Source: Nostoc commune NIES-4072 (lineage in GTDB: Bacteria > Cyanobacteriota > Cyanobacteriia > Cyanobacteriales > Nostocaceae). From it: a stretch of DNA of 64,000 nucleotides. The notes below the pieces were generated by a model that saw only the letters and a program-made list of their open reading frames with translations, was not told the DNA's origin and searched no databases. The translations under genes and the position numbers were made by a program. The stretch covers positions 6,948,559 to 7,012,558 of the forward strand of contig NZ_BDUD01000001.1 in NCBI RefSeq assembly GCF_003113895.1, given 5' to 3'. Shown here piece after piece: positions 44,716-54,560 of this stretch; the first letter of the stretch is position 1; each line of letters starts with the position of its first letter.

Positions 44716-44972
44716 TTGTCATTTGTCCTTTGTTATTTGTCATTTGTCATTTGTCATTTGTCATTTGTCATTTGTTGTTTGTCATTTGTCATTTGTTGTT
44801 TGTCATTGGTATTTTGTCATCAATCATTTCCGAAAAATAATCTTAAACTCTTATCCTCTGTAGGTAAAAACCTAATTTCTGGAGATATCTATTAGTCATT
44901 GGTTTTTCACAAAAGACTAATGACCAATGACCAATGACTAATGACCAATGACTAATGACTAATGACCAATGA
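44714..44972. repeat. Heptamer repeats between hupS and hupL
   Basis: First a run of about 16 TCATTTG/TTTGTCA-type heptamers (44714-44835), then after a short gap a run of ATGACCA/ATGACTA heptamers (44905-44972). The two runs are complementary, so a hupSL transcript could form a long hairpin between the genes. Confidence 0.85.
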
Positions 44973-45935
44973 CTAAACAGTAAAAAAGTCTTCTTCTGCC
45001 CAAGGTGGTGCTGCGTCTTTGGCGACCATTGTGAGTAAGGCGTAGTCTTTTTTGTTCACCCCTGGCGGTAATTCTTTAGGAACTCCCATTACTGTTTGGG
45101 TTTTGAATACGGTTCCTGGTTTGAGATCAAAGAAGGGAAATTCTGGTTCTGTGCAACCTAAGCAAGGCATTCCGGCGCGAGTTTTGGATGAGACGCGGTT
45201 CCATAAGATGCGGTTGCAGGAAGAATGAGTCATGGGGCCGCGACAACCCAAGTCATAAAATAGGCAGCCTTTGCGCTGACCAAATTCGGCGGTTGATGCT
45301 TTGTAGGCAAAGTGAACATTGCGGGTACAACCTGTTTGGGTGTAGGTGTTGAAGAAAGTTTGGGGACGATTTAGTTCATCGAAAGCAATGTCTGCTATGC
45401 GTCCAGTAGCGATCGCAACTAATATCTGCGTAATCCAGTCGGGATGAGCGGGACATCCAGGTATATTAATTACAGGTAATCCAGCTTGCGACACAAAGTC
45501 TTTACCTAAAAAACCGCCTTCTTGACGTTTGAGAAATTGTAAACCTTCCGATTCGCTAGGATTGGGTGACATGGCGGGAATTCCTCCCCATGTGGCACAA
45601 TCTCCTACGGCGACGATAAATTGAGCGACTTTAGCGAGGTCTAATAACCAATCTTTCATGGCGCGATCGGCAAAGCGATTCCATTCGCCTGTGCCGTTGG
45701 GCGCATTAACTACACTGCCTTCAAATACCAAGATATCTAAAGGAATTTTGCCAGAAATGCAATCCCGCAGCAGTGTTTGTAAGTCGTTGCCTAGTTCTAA
45801 CCCCAAGGAAGGATGCCAAAGTACCTTGATACCAAAGTCGGCAATTAAATCACAGACTGTCGGTTCTTCAGCGTTGAGAAATGACATGGTGTTGCCGGAA
45901 CAAGCACCACCTTGTAGCCATAGTACGTTAGTCAT
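44973..45935 (-). CDS. hupS: HupS, uptake hydrogenase small subunit
   Basis: 320 residues, MTNVLWLQGGACSGNTMSFL. Cysteines for the Fe-S clusters are in GGACSGNT, GDCATWGG, GCPAHPDW, GCLFYDLGCRGP, SSCNRILW and GMPCLGCTEPEFPF. As in other cyanobacteria there is no twin-Arg signal peptide. HupS passes electrons from H2 oxidised by HupL to the respiratory or photosynthetic chain in heterocysts. First gene of hupSL, transcribed from the right; the intergenic heptamers separate it from hupL. Confidence 0.97.
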   Translation of the reverse strand: MTNVLWLQGGACSGNTMSFLNAEEPTVCDLIADFGIKVLWHPSLGLELGNDLQTLLRDCISGKIPLDILVFEGSVVNAPNGTGEWNRFADRAMKDWLLDLAKVAQFIVAVGDCATWGGIPAMSPNPSESEGLQFLKRQEGGFLGKDFVSQAGLPVINIPGCPAHPDWITQILVAIATGRIADIAFDELNRPQTFFNTYTQTGCTRNVHFAYKASTAEFGQRKGCLFYDLGCRGPMTHSSCNRILWNRVSSKTRAGMPCLGCTEPEFPFFDLKPGTVFKTQTVMGVPKELPPGVNKKDYALLTMVAKDAAPPWAEEDFFTV

Positions 45936-46396
45936 CGGCTAGGTATTTTTGTATTGTTTACCATGCATGATGTAGGTGATAATGCTTGCAAAGTCTCACC
46001 TGTTTATCAATATTTATTTTTCAATACTAAGATATTTTTTATCTAATTTACTTTCATTAAAAAAGAATTAATCATTAACAATAAATTAAATACTCTCAAG
46101 ATTATTTTCAATGGCTATGTCTGTTATATATGTAACACATTTAATAAATGCAAAATGTATAAATAAAAACTACCTTTTGTTTTTAAGCCTTGACCTTAAC
46201 AAACTCAACGTGCTTAATTTATCACGGTTAAAGCTCTTTGATATTAATAATAATTACTATCAACTATTAATTGTCTGAGGTGGCGAGTATTTTAAGCCAT
46301 TAGATTTTCATATAATAAATGAGCCAAAAATAAGGGCACAAAACTTTGCGCCCCGTCAACTATATATCAGTTGTTTTAGGATTTTGGTTGTGCAGC
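45936..46396. other. hup promoter region
   Basis: About 460 bases, AT-rich, upstream of hupS. TTGATA...TATCAA-type inverted motifs occur near 46238-46263. No gene. It should carry the hupSL promoter, but no binding site can be fixed by eye. Confidence 0.5.
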
Positions 46397-46573
46397 TTAC
46401 CTAACAACTTGTTCGTCCAAACCTAACGCTTGAGCTATCTGCTCAATATTCAACCCCAATCCTAATAACTGGGGTATCACTTCTAACTTACCTTCTTTTA
46501 TCCCTTCTTGTTTACCTTCTGCAAAAACATCTTGGTAAAATCTACTTTGCTTTAACTCATTTGAGCCAAACAT
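46397..46573 (-). CDS. Partial duplicate of the 3' end of the DUF2887-type gene
   Basis: 58 codons (MFGSNELKQSRFYQDVFAEG, then LEVIPQLLGLGLNIEQIAQA, LGLDEQVVR). This is about 85 percent identical to the C-terminus of the neighbouring gene at 46592-47407. It arose by a tandem duplication of roughly 200 bases, and it probably has no separate function. Confidence 0.6.
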   Translation of the reverse strand: MFGSNELKQSRFYQDVFAEGKQEGIKEGKLEVIPQLLGLGLNIEQIAQALGLDEQVVR

Positions 46574-46591
46574 TTTTTATCTCCTGCTGTT

Positions 46592-47407
46592 TTAGGATTT
46601 TGATTGTGCAGCTTGCCTAACAACTTGTTCATCCAAACCTAACGCTTGAGCTATCTGTTCAATACTTAAACCCAACCCTAATAGCTGGGGTATCGCTTCT
46701 AACTTACCTTCCTGTCTACCTTCTTGTATACCTTCTTGTTTCCCTTCTTGCCTACCTTCTGCAAAAACATCTTGGTAAAATCTAGTTTGCTTTAACTCAT
46801 TTAATCCAAACATTTTTCCTATCTCCTCCTGGCTCAATCGCGGTAACTTGTAGATTAATATCGTCTCTATTAATTGTATAATTTCCCTAATAGTAGTGAC
46901 ATCTGGAATTTGCTGTCGGGCAATGTTTACTATCTCTACAGCTTTTGTTGTCGCCGTTGATTCGGGTTCGATAATCAGTTTAACTGCCTCCATACCGATT
47001 GATGATGTCTCAATTGAGCTTAATTCGTCGAGATAGACGCGAGTTACTCGTTGAGAGTTGAGTAATTCTGTATATCTTTCAGTATCTCCAGTATCAACGC
47101 TGCGGTTGGGGAAGATGACAACACCACGCCAATTGTTAGTTAATTCGGTTTTGTCGAGATAGTTAAAGATTTCGGTAAATAAACGTGAGTAGAATTTTTT
47201 GTCTGGTTGAAATTGCACTTCAGCAAAATAAATCGGTAATTCTGGCGTATTTGGGAGAAAGACACCATCGATTCTAAACGCCAGTTGTTTAACTTCTACT
47301 GAAGAAAATTGGTAAGCACTAGCTAGTTGCGGTGGTTAATTAATCAGTTCAAAAAAGGTGCTGGGGATACTTTGAAAGATCCGATAGAAGATACTGTCTG
47401 TTTTCAA
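46592..47407 (-). pseudogene. DUF2887/Rpn-like nuclease gene with a nonsense codon
   Basis: The full frame reads KTDSIFYRIFQSIPSTFFEL, IN, stop, PPQLASAYQFSSVEVKQLAF, then RIDGVFLPNTPELPIYFAEV and QFQPDKKFYSRLFTEIFNYL. A TAA at 47336-47338 stands where a Gln codon (CAA) is expected. Members of this family are PD-(D/E)XK nuclease-like proteins related to Rpn/transposase_31; E-V-Q-F-Q is the active-site strand. The part after the stop can begin at a later start (47218) but lacks the N-terminal third. The C-terminus has repeated EG(R/K)QEGKQEG motifs. Confidence 0.85.
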
Positions 47408-47955
47408 AGGTAGCTTGTTTTACAGTTGATGAATATATTTTACACTTCGGCGATCGCGTGGCAACTATTTTGATTACACTAAATATATATAAAATTACTA
47501 TTTAATTTTTGAACAAAATTAAGTATTGTAGAGTGTGTTAGAACGGAGTTCGTAACGCACTATGATCGTGGGTTTGATGCGTTACGCTGTCGCTAACACA
47601 TCCTACATGTATTTTCACAAATCAAACCGGATTCCTCTATGTCAACAATTCAATAAAAAAGATTGAAATTGTATAACACGATGATACAAAAAGTATTTAA
47701 AAAAAATTAGGTGTTTAAAACTGACATTAATATTAGCAATTTCCCCCTAGAATTTTAGAAATAGGGTGTTTTATAGTATTGTATTGAGCATGGCATAAGA
47801 CATTGGCTATAGGGTATTTAGTATTTTCCCTAGTTTCTAGTCTTTAATCCTAGCTCAAATAAAAAAGGGGAATTCCGCCTAAAGGACTCGAAGCCTGCGT
47901 AAATCAGTATGGCCCGTGATTAGATGCGTTTACGTATCTCAATCATTCGTGGGCG
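47408..47955. other. Intergenic stretch with MITE copy C
   Basis: No gene; holds the MITE at 47488-47640 and the upstream region of the hyp operon. Confidence 0.5.
47488..47640. mobile_element. 153-bp MITE, copy C of the TATAGGA family
   Basis: The same interior as copies A and B (GTAGAGTGTGTTAGAACGGA, then GTTCGTAACGCACTATGA), with several changes and decayed termini (TATAAAATTAC; GGATTCCTCTAT). An older copy. Confidence 0.8.
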
Positions 47956-48972
47956 TTGACAGATTCAATTCCCAATTGGCTAGAGTACGGCAGAGTTATG
48001 ACCCCCAGCATTACAGATTCAGCAGTGAAGGCTGCGGTAGCAGCTGTTGCTTCAGAGTCAGCCTCAGCAGAAGAAAAAATCCAGATGCTGATTGAGATAG
48101 CACAGGGTTTTCAAAAAAAGCCCAAAGCTGCCCAAGACTTGCGAAATGCAGTTGGGTTATATTACCGGGCCTATGAAATGTGTGGTGAGGAGTATCCCCT
48201 ATTAAAAGCCAGGGCCCAAGTAGGGATGGCGGGGACATTACAGGCAATACCGGATGCTGATTACCAACTGTTGATGCAAGCTAAAGTCGGTTATGAAGAG
48301 GCATTACCGATTTTACAACAATTAGCTGCGCCAGAGGAAGTGGCAGAGACGCAGATGAATTTTGGTCTGGTGTTGCAGTCGCTAGTGCCGTTTAATTTGG
48401 CGCGGATAACAGACAGCATCCAAGCTTATCATGAGGCTTTGCGGGTGTTTACTTGGGAAGATTATCCTCAAGAATACGCCATTTTGTATAACAATATTGC
48501 GATCGCTTACCTTTCTATGCCCCTAGCATCAGAACGGGAATACTTGCGTCAAGGGTTAGCTGTGCAATCATTTGAGGTAGCACTAAAGCATATTAATCTG
48601 ATTGACCATCCTAGAGAATATGCGATGTTGCAAAATAATTTAGGTAACGCTTTGCAATATTTAGTGAGTTCCCATCCTGTAGAGAATAATTTAAGAGCGA
48701 TCGCAGCTTATGACGAAGCGCTAAAAGTGCGTAACGCCAAAGATACACCTCTAGAGTACGCTAACACAATTTCCAACAAAGCCAACGCCCTATTTAACTT
48801 AGCAGACGACCAGGAAAAACCAGAAGCTGGTAATCCTCAAAATCTTTTGCAAGCGCGTATCTACTATCAAGACGCTTTAGAAATATTTACGAAATACCAA
48901 CAAATTGCCCAAGCAGAGGTAGTAGCCCAAGCACTACAAGATGTAGAAGCAGAAATAGGGAATAGGGAGTAG
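47956..48972 (+). CDS. TPR-type protein, first gene of the extended hyp operon
   Basis: 338 residues made of helical repeats such as QAKVGYEEALPILQQLAAPE, SIQAYHEALRVFTWEDYPQE and RAIAAYDEALKVRNAKDTPL, with spacing of tetratricopeptide repeats. Soluble and likely a scaffold. The frame starts with TTG at 47956; ATG at 47998 is an alternative. In Nostoc strains a set of small genes is co-transcribed ahead of hypF (the extended hyp operon); this gene and the next four fit that arrangement. Confidence 0.8.
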   Translation: MTDSIPNWLEYGRVMTPSITDSAVKAAVAAVASESASAEEKIQMLIEIAQGFQKKPKAAQDLRNAVGLYYRAYEMCGEEYPLLKARAQVGMAGTLQAIPDADYQLLMQAKVGYEEALPILQQLAAPEEVAETQMNFGLVLQSLVPFNLARITDSIQAYHEALRVFTWEDYPQEYAILYNNIAIAYLSMPLASEREYLRQGLAVQSFEVALKHINLIDHPREYAMLQNNLGNALQYLVSSHPVENNLRAIAAYDEALKVRNAKDTPLEYANTISNKANALFNLADDQEKPEAGNPQNLLQARIYYQDALEIFTKYQQIAQAEVVAQALQDVEAEIGNRE

Positions 48973-49036
48973 GTTAGTTATTCTTTCTCCCTCATCTCCC
49001 CACTCCCCTAATTCCTAACAATCAGGACAAAACAGC

Positions 49037-49303
49037 ATGAGAGATATTTTTACCTACTCAAACGTGATAAATTTTCTCACAAGTTTAGCAGATGGTGACT
49101 TGAACATAGCAACAGAATTTGTGTGGTTAATCATCGCCGCAGCCTTGTCTATGGTCGGCGGTGCAATTGGCGGAATGCTGTTAGCTGGTAAAGATATAGG
49201 CTATCAGTTTTCAGCCATGCTTGGTGCATTATTTGCCCCTGCGGGTGTAATTCCCGCCATCTTCTTAGGGCTTGCTGCCTTAAATTTATTGACAAATTAT
49301 TAG
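49037..49303 (+). CDS. Small membrane protein
   Basis: 88 residues with two membrane segments: LIIAAALSMVGGAIGGMLLA and LGALFAPAGVIPAIFLGLAA. Glycine-rich in between. Nine bases separate it from the next small membrane gene; they may form a complex. Conserved position in the extended hyp operon, function unknown. Confidence 0.75.
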   Translation: MRDIFTYSNVINFLTSLADGDLNIATEFVWLIIAAALSMVGGAIGGMLLAGKDIGYQFSAMLGALFAPAGVIPAIFLGLAALNLLTNY

Positions 49304-49311
49304 GAGACAAC

Positions 49312-49536
49312 ATGTTAGAAATAGGGTGGTTTTCAGCCAAGTTATTTTTTAAAGGAAAGCTACTACGTGACCCAGTGTATTTTGTTAAACAAACTACTAT
49401 TGGTATTGCTATAGGTTTCTTACTATTAGTGTTACTCGCACAAGCCCCAATTCCCTTTTACTTACCAATAATATTATCTAGCTTGGTGACGGGTATAATT
49501 ATGCCATTTCTCCTCAAGGACTTCAAAATGAAGTGA
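49312..49536 (+). CDS. Small membrane protein
   Basis: 74 residues, MLEIGWFSAKLFFKGKLLRD. Two membrane segments, TIGIAIGFLLLVLLAQAPIP and LPIILSSLVTGIIMPFLL. The AGGAGACAAC site precedes the ATG. Part of the extended hyp operon; function unknown. Confidence 0.75.
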   Translation: MLEIGWFSAKLFFKGKLLRDPVYFVKQTTIGIAIGFLLLVLLAQAPIPFYLPIILSSLVTGIIMPFLLKDFKMK

Positions 49537-49592
49537 TTAGTCATTGATAAACAACTAATGACTAATGACCAATGACCAATGACTAATGACCA

Positions 49593-50438
49593 ATGACAAA
49601 CCTTGAAGAATTAGTTCAGGAAATTAACCGCTTTGAGGCGATTATATCCGAGTGGGATGAAAGCCAAAGGTGTGTAGCAGTAGGTCTAAAAAGAGCAATT
49701 GAGGCTTTGCATAAAGCTGCATTGACTAACTTGATTAAAAGCCTTAAACAAGAATCAATGCCAGCTTTGCGCCATGCTGTTGCAGATGAATTAGTGTATG
49801 CAGTCTTACTGTATCACGAACTAGTCAAACCACCGAAACCTCTACTTTCACAACGTATTCAGACAGCCCTTGAAGAAGTTCGCCCAGGTTTAAAAAGCCA
49901 TAATGGGGATGTAGAAATAGTGGCAATTAAGCCGCCAGATACAGTAGAAGTCAGATTAATCGGAACTTGCAGCAGTTGTCCAGCTTCTACTTTAACTTTA
50001 TCTCAAGGAGTAGAACAGGCAATCAAAAACCATTGTCCAGAAATTACCAAAGTAGTTGCAGTTGCTAACAACTTTACTGTTAACAACGTAAATTCTGGTT
50101 TAATCAGCCCATTCTCTTCAAAAATAACTTCTACCTGGATCAAAGTAGCGACTATTGATCAAGTTCCGGAATTTAGTGTATTAGCAGTACAACTTGCTGG
50201 TACTTCACTAATTTTACATCGTCAAGGCATTACAGTTAAATCTTACCGTAATGCTTGTACCCATCTAGGATCTCCCTTAGAAAAAGGTAAAGTTGAAAAT
50301 GGTATTATTACCTGTCCTGCCCACGGATTCCAGTACAAATTAGAGACAGGTAAATGCTTAACCGTTCCTGATGTTTCGCTTCAGTCGTATCCAGTCAAGG
50401 TTAAAGACGATAAAGTTTTTGTGAAACTACAAAAATGA
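49593..50438 (+). CDS. NifU C-terminal domain fused to a Rieske-type ferredoxin
   Basis: 281 residues in three parts: a helical N-terminus (1-85), a NifU/NFU domain (about 88-155; RIQTALEEVRPGLKSHNGDV, then LIGTCSSCPASTLTLSQGVE with the C-x-x-C that carries an Fe-S cluster), and a Rieske [2Fe-2S] domain (about 180-280; NACTHLGSPLE and TCPAHGFQYKLETG, C-x-H...C-x-x-H). It could receive or pass on clusters or electrons. Located in the extended hyp operon, consistent with a role in assembling the HupS or Hyp Fe-S centres. Heptamer repeats precede it. Confidence 0.9.
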   Translation: MTNLEELVQEINRFEAIISEWDESQRCVAVGLKRAIEALHKAALTNLIKSLKQESMPALRHAVADELVYAVLLYHELVKPPKPLLSQRIQTALEEVRPGLKSHNGDVEIVAIKPPDTVEVRLIGTCSSCPASTLTLSQGVEQAIKNHCPEITKVVAVANNFTVNNVNSGLISPFSSKITSTWIKVATIDQVPEFSVLAVQLAGTSLILHRQGITVKSYRNACTHLGSPLEKGKVENGIITCPAHGFQYKLETGKCLTVPDVSLQSYPVKVKDDKVFVKLQK

Positions 50439-50499
50439 TGATGCAAAGATAAGATGTCAGCAAATATACTTGGCAATTAGTCAATCACCGCTAATTTGC

Positions 50500-50745
50500 T
50501 TTTTCATTTCAGTAGTTCGCGCATTCATCTTAGTGTTTTGTACAAGCAAAATGCCCGAATGCTTTCTCAATATCTCTAAATTCATTCTCATTTGTGTAAT
50601 TCAGGTATTGATTTTAGTGTTTTGAGAAAGTAAAAAGGCATATTACTTTCTCAAAAGATCATTTGACTTATTCAAACCCCAGTTTGCTTTCTCATTTCAG
50701 TAAATCACGCACTCATGCCAAAAATTTGCTATGTAGCAAAAGTTA
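50500..50745. repeat. Degenerate repeat block, family shared with 12005-12345
   Basis: Motifs TTTCAGTAGTTCGCGCATTC, TTTTGAGAAAGTAAAAAGGC, ATTACTTTCTCAAAA, then CCCCAGTTTGCTTTCTCATT and CTATGTAGCAAAAGTTACTA recur in the block at 12 kb in similar order. The gap 50439-50900 contains no gene. Confidence 0.7.
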
Positions 50746-50900
50746 CTAAAAGCTATCTTGATTTTTAAGCTTGATTAATACAGAAGTTGATTAGAGGTTT
50801 TAACTGAATTTGAAAAAAGCATAATGCAAAACCGTTACTGTTGTTACATGCTAATCAACATTAATGTTTTTAAATAATTATCAGCCTCTATCTGCGGTTC

Positions 50901-52115
50901 ATGGATATCCCAAACATAATTAATTCCATATCACAATTACCGCTAGAAGCAACAGAAAATCCTCAATATTTACCTCTATCACCTCAAGGTGCGGAGGTAA
51001 TTTTAGGTAACATTATTGAACCAGAGCAATTAGTTATACCTGTAGCACCCAATGCCACAACAATGTTTGGGCCTCGTGCTGCTTGTTTATTATCAGAAAC
51101 TGGCCCATTATGGGTATCAGATACAGGACATCATCGATTATTAGGATGGCAGAATTTACCCACTAGAGATAGTCAACCGGCTGATTGGGTAATTGGACAA
51201 CTTGATTTTTATCATGAAGGACAAAATGCTAAAAATATACCAGGAAGGGCAACCTTAAGTGTACCAACAGGGATTTGTGCTTGCGGCGAAGGATTAGCTG
51301 TAGCAGATGCTTGGAATCATCGGGTTTTGATTTGGAAGAATTTACCAGAAGATAACAATGTTCCGGCAGATTTGGTGTTAGGGCAAGTTAATTTTACCAA
51401 TAATGAACCAAATCAAGGAAATCAAGTAGCATCTGCTAGTACAATGCACTGGCCCTATGGTGTTTTCTATCATCAAGGACGGCTATTTATTGCTGACACT
51501 GGTAATCGAAGAGTATTAATTTGGCATCAATTACCAACAGAAAATGGTCAACCTGCTGATGTAGTTTTGGGACAACCAGATATGATATCTCGCAATGAAA
51601 ACGGCGGTGCTTCTCCAACCGCAGCGAGTATGCGTTGGTGTCACGATATCGCTTTTTGGGGAAAAAATCTAGTTGTCAGCGATGCAGGTAATCACCGGGT
51701 AATGATTTGGCAAGGAATACCCACAGAAAATAATGCTCCTTGTGCAGTAGTTTTAGGACAAAAAAGCTTTGATTTTGTGGAAATGAATCAAGGAGTTTAT
51801 TTGCCAAGTGCTAGTAGTTTGAGTATGCCTTATGGTGTAGGAGTGGCTGACGATTGGTTAGTAGTTGCAGATACCGCTAATTCTCGTTTGTTAGGATGGA
51901 AGAAACCAGAATCAATTTTATCACTGCAAGGTGCGGCAGCAGATGGGTTAGCAGGACAAATAAATTTTCAAAGTAAAGGTGAAAATCGTAATTTCGGATT
52001 GCCAAAACGAGACAGCTTAAATTGGTGTTACGGGATAAAAATTTATGGCAATACAGCAGTCATAGCTGATTCTGGAAATAACCGAATTTTGTTGTGGCAG
52101 TTTAATAATTCATAA
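50901..52115 (+). CDS. NHL-repeat protein of the extended hyp operon
   Basis: 404 residues, about six beta-propeller blades with the recurring pattern ADTGNRRVLIWHQLPTENG, QPADVVLGQPD, ADAWNHRVLIWKNLPEDN and SDAGNHRVMIWQGIPTENN. NHL propellers bind proteins. It lies between the NifU-Rieske gene and hypF, 20 bases from hypF. The nitrogen-fixing Nostoc hyp operons carry such a gene at this point; function unknown. Confidence 0.9.
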   Translation: MDIPNIINSISQLPLEATENPQYLPLSPQGAEVILGNIIEPEQLVIPVAPNATTMFGPRAACLLSETGPLWVSDTGHHRLLGWQNLPTRDSQPADWVIGQLDFYHEGQNAKNIPGRATLSVPTGICACGEGLAVADAWNHRVLIWKNLPEDNNVPADLVLGQVNFTNNEPNQGNQVASASTMHWPYGVFYHQGRLFIADTGNRRVLIWHQLPTENGQPADVVLGQPDMISRNENGGASPTAASMRWCHDIAFWGKNLVVSDAGNHRVMIWQGIPTENNAPCAVVLGQKSFDFVEMNQGVYLPSASSLSMPYGVGVADDWLVVADTANSRLLGWKKPESILSLQGAAADGLAGQINFQSKGENRNFGLPKRDSLNWCYGIKIYGNTAVIADSGNNRILLWQFNNS

Positions 52116-52135
52116 TTTTTGAAAGTCAGATTTAT

Positions 52136-54484
52136 ATGGCGGCTGAAGAAATTAGAGTTCGCGGTACTGTTCAAGGAGTAGGATTTCGCCCTACAGTATA
52201 TCGTCTGGCTAAAGCTTGCGGTTTGCATGGAGATGTTTGTAATGATGGTCAAGGTGTATTAATTAGGGTATCTGGTAGTGAGGAAGCAATAACAGAATTT
52301 GTTGCCAGATTGCAAACAGAGTGTCCACCGTTGGCAAAAATTAATCAACTAACAAGAATTATTTATCAAAGTGAATTTAAATTTGATAATTTTGTGATTT
52401 CTACTAGTGTTAGTAATGCTATTAAAACAGAAATTACCCCTGACGCAGCCACTTGTTTGCAATGTCAACAAGAAATATTCGACCCCTTTAGCCGCTTTTA
52501 TCGCTATCCCTTTACCAACTGCACTAATTGCGGCCCACGCCTGAGTATTATTCGTGCGATTCCTTATGACAGAAGCAATACCAGTATGTCTGCGTTTGCT
52601 ATATGTCCCGAATGTTCAAAGGAATACCACGATGTCGAAAATCGGCGTTTTCACGCCCAACCTGTAGCTTGTCATGTTTGTGGCCCTTCAGCTTGGTTAG
52701 AACGCGCTGATGGTAAATCGGTTACTGCTTCCATGTTTTCTATGCTGGATGATGTTGATGCCGTTTGTACCTTATTGCAAAAGGGTGAGATTGTCGCAAT
52801 TAAGGGCTTAGGTGGTATTCATCTGGCTTGCGATGCAACACAGGAAACTGTTGTACAAAAACTGCGTCAGCGTAAAAGGCGCTATCATAAACCCTTTGCT
52901 TTAATGGCGCGGGATATTGAAGTAATTGAACAATATTGTAGTGTTAACATCAAAGAAAAAGAATTATTGACAAGTTCTGCTGCACCAATTGTTTTATTAC
53001 AAGCAACAGGTAAAAAAGTAGTAGCCCCATCGATAGTATCCGGGCAAAATACCCTTGGTTTCATGCTACCTTATACGCCCCTACATCATTTAATTTTGCG
53101 GCGGATGAATCGCCCAATCGTTTTAACAAGTGGCAATCTTGCCGATGAACCACAATGTATTGATAATGACGAAGTAAGAGAAAAATTAGGGACAATCGTC
53201 GATTATTTTCTCTTTCACAATCGAGATATTATTAATCGGGTAGATGATTCTGTTGTGCGTGTTATCGGCGATAAAGCTCAAATAATTCGCCGTGCTAGAG
53301 GATATGCACCAGCAGCAATTAGTTTACCATCAGGATTTAAGAATGTACCGCAAATTTTAGCAATGGGTAGTGAGTTAAAAAATACCTTTTGCTTATTGCG
53401 TGAAGGAGAAGCAATTCTCTCTCAACATCTGGGAGATTTAGAAAATGCTGCGGCTTTTAATGCTTATCAAGAAACTTTGAATTTATACTTAAATTTATTT
53501 GAACATAAACCAGAAGTAATTGCCATTGATAAACACCCTGAATATCTATCAAGCAAACTTGGTAAAGAACTCGCAGATACAAATAAAATCAAAATTCATC
53601 AAATCCAACATCATCACGCGCATATTGCCGCTTGCATGGTAGAAAATGGGATTCCTCTAGATGCGCCTCCAGTATTGGGCATTGCTTTAGATGGTTTAGG
53701 TTATGGTGATGATGGTACACTCTGGGGCGGAGAATTTATTTTAGCAGATTATCGGAAATTTCAGCGACTAGCAACATTTAAACCAGTAGCAATGATTGGT
53801 GGTGAACAAGCCATTTATCAGCCTTGGCGTAATACTTATGCACAATTAATAGCTGCTAATCTTTGGGATGACTGCCGACAACAGTATGCTGATTTAGAAA
53901 TCGTAAAATTTCTGGAAAGCAAGCCACTCAAACTACTCAATCAACTTATTGATAAAAGAATTAACTCTCCTCCAGCGTCTTCCGTGGGGCGATTGTTCGA
54001 TGCAGTGGCGGCGGCTATCGGTATTTATAGAGATGAATGTAGCTATGAAGGACAAGCTGCGATCGCACTTGAAGCTATAGTAGATGTTAGCAGCTTAAAT
54101 AATGATGAAGAAACGCTAATATACCCTTTTAGTTTTAGCATTTCAGATAGTATTTACTGTATAGACCTGCGTCCAATGTGGCAAGCCTTACTCCATGACT
54201 TACAGCAGCAGATTCCCCAACCAGTTATGGCTGCCAAATTTCACAAAGGTTTAGCTAAAGCAATTGTGCAAATGGTTAAACATCTTTCTCGAGAAAATCT
54301 GATTTCTCAGGTAGCCCTAACAGGAGGAGTATTCCAAAATTGTATATTGTTACAGCAAGTTACCAAACAATTAGAAAAATTGGGAATAAAAGTACTCACT
54401 CATAGCTTAGTTCCAGCTAACGACGGCGGCTTATCTTTAGGACAAGCAGTTATTGGAGCAGCACAATTAATACACAAGTATTGA
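52136..54484 (+). CDS. hypF: HypF, carbamoyltransferase for hydrogenase cyanide ligands
   Basis: 782 residues. HypF makes a carbamoyl-adenylate and transfers the carbamoyl group to HypE. Domains in order: acylphosphatase-like (RVRGTVQGVGFRPTVYRLA at 7-25), two zinc fingers (CLQCQQ...NCTNCG and CPECSK...CHVCG), a YrdC-like domain with RKRRYHKPFALMARD, and a Kae1-like domain with IHQIQHHHAHIAACMVE. Full length. Follows the NHL gene closely. Confidence 0.97.
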   Translation: MAAEEIRVRGTVQGVGFRPTVYRLAKACGLHGDVCNDGQGVLIRVSGSEEAITEFVARLQTECPPLAKINQLTRIIYQSEFKFDNFVISTSVSNAIKTEITPDAATCLQCQQEIFDPFSRFYRYPFTNCTNCGPRLSIIRAIPYDRSNTSMSAFAICPECSKEYHDVENRRFHAQPVACHVCGPSAWLERADGKSVTASMFSMLDDVDAVCTLLQKGEIVAIKGLGGIHLACDATQETVVQKLRQRKRRYHKPFALMARDIEVIEQYCSVNIKEKELLTSSAAPIVLLQATGKKVVAPSIVSGQNTLGFMLPYTPLHHLILRRMNRPIVLTSGNLADEPQCIDNDEVREKLGTIVDYFLFHNRDIINRVDDSVVRVIGDKAQIIRRARGYAPAAISLPSGFKNVPQILAMGSELKNTFCLLREGEAILSQHLGDLENAAAFNAYQETLNLYLNLFEHKPEVIAIDKHPEYLSSKLGKELADTNKIKIHQIQHHHAHIAACMVENGIPLDAPPVLGIALDGLGYGDDGTLWGGEFILADYRKFQRLATFKPVAMIGGEQAIYQPWRNTYAQLIAANLWDDCRQQYADLEIVKFLESKPLKLLNQLIDKRINSPPASSVGRLFDAVAAAIGIYRDECSYEGQAAIALEAIVDVSSLNNDEETLIYPFSFSISDSIYCIDLRPMWQALLHDLQQQIPQPVMAAKFHKGLAKAIVQMVKHLSRENLISQVALTGGVFQNCILLQQVTKQLEKLGIKVLTHSLVPANDGGLSLGQAVIGAAQLIHKY

Positions 54485-54560
54485 TATTTGAAAAAACTCA
54501 GAAATAATTCTCTCTGTGTTCTTTGCGCCTCTGCGGTTAGTTTATCTTCAAAATAAAAAA

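Noticed and set aside
44704..44972. Long open frames through the heptamer repeats between hupS and hupL as genes
   Set aside because: The frames consist of repeated heptamers (peptides like CHLSFV) and have no independent start signals; they are intergenic STRR repeats.
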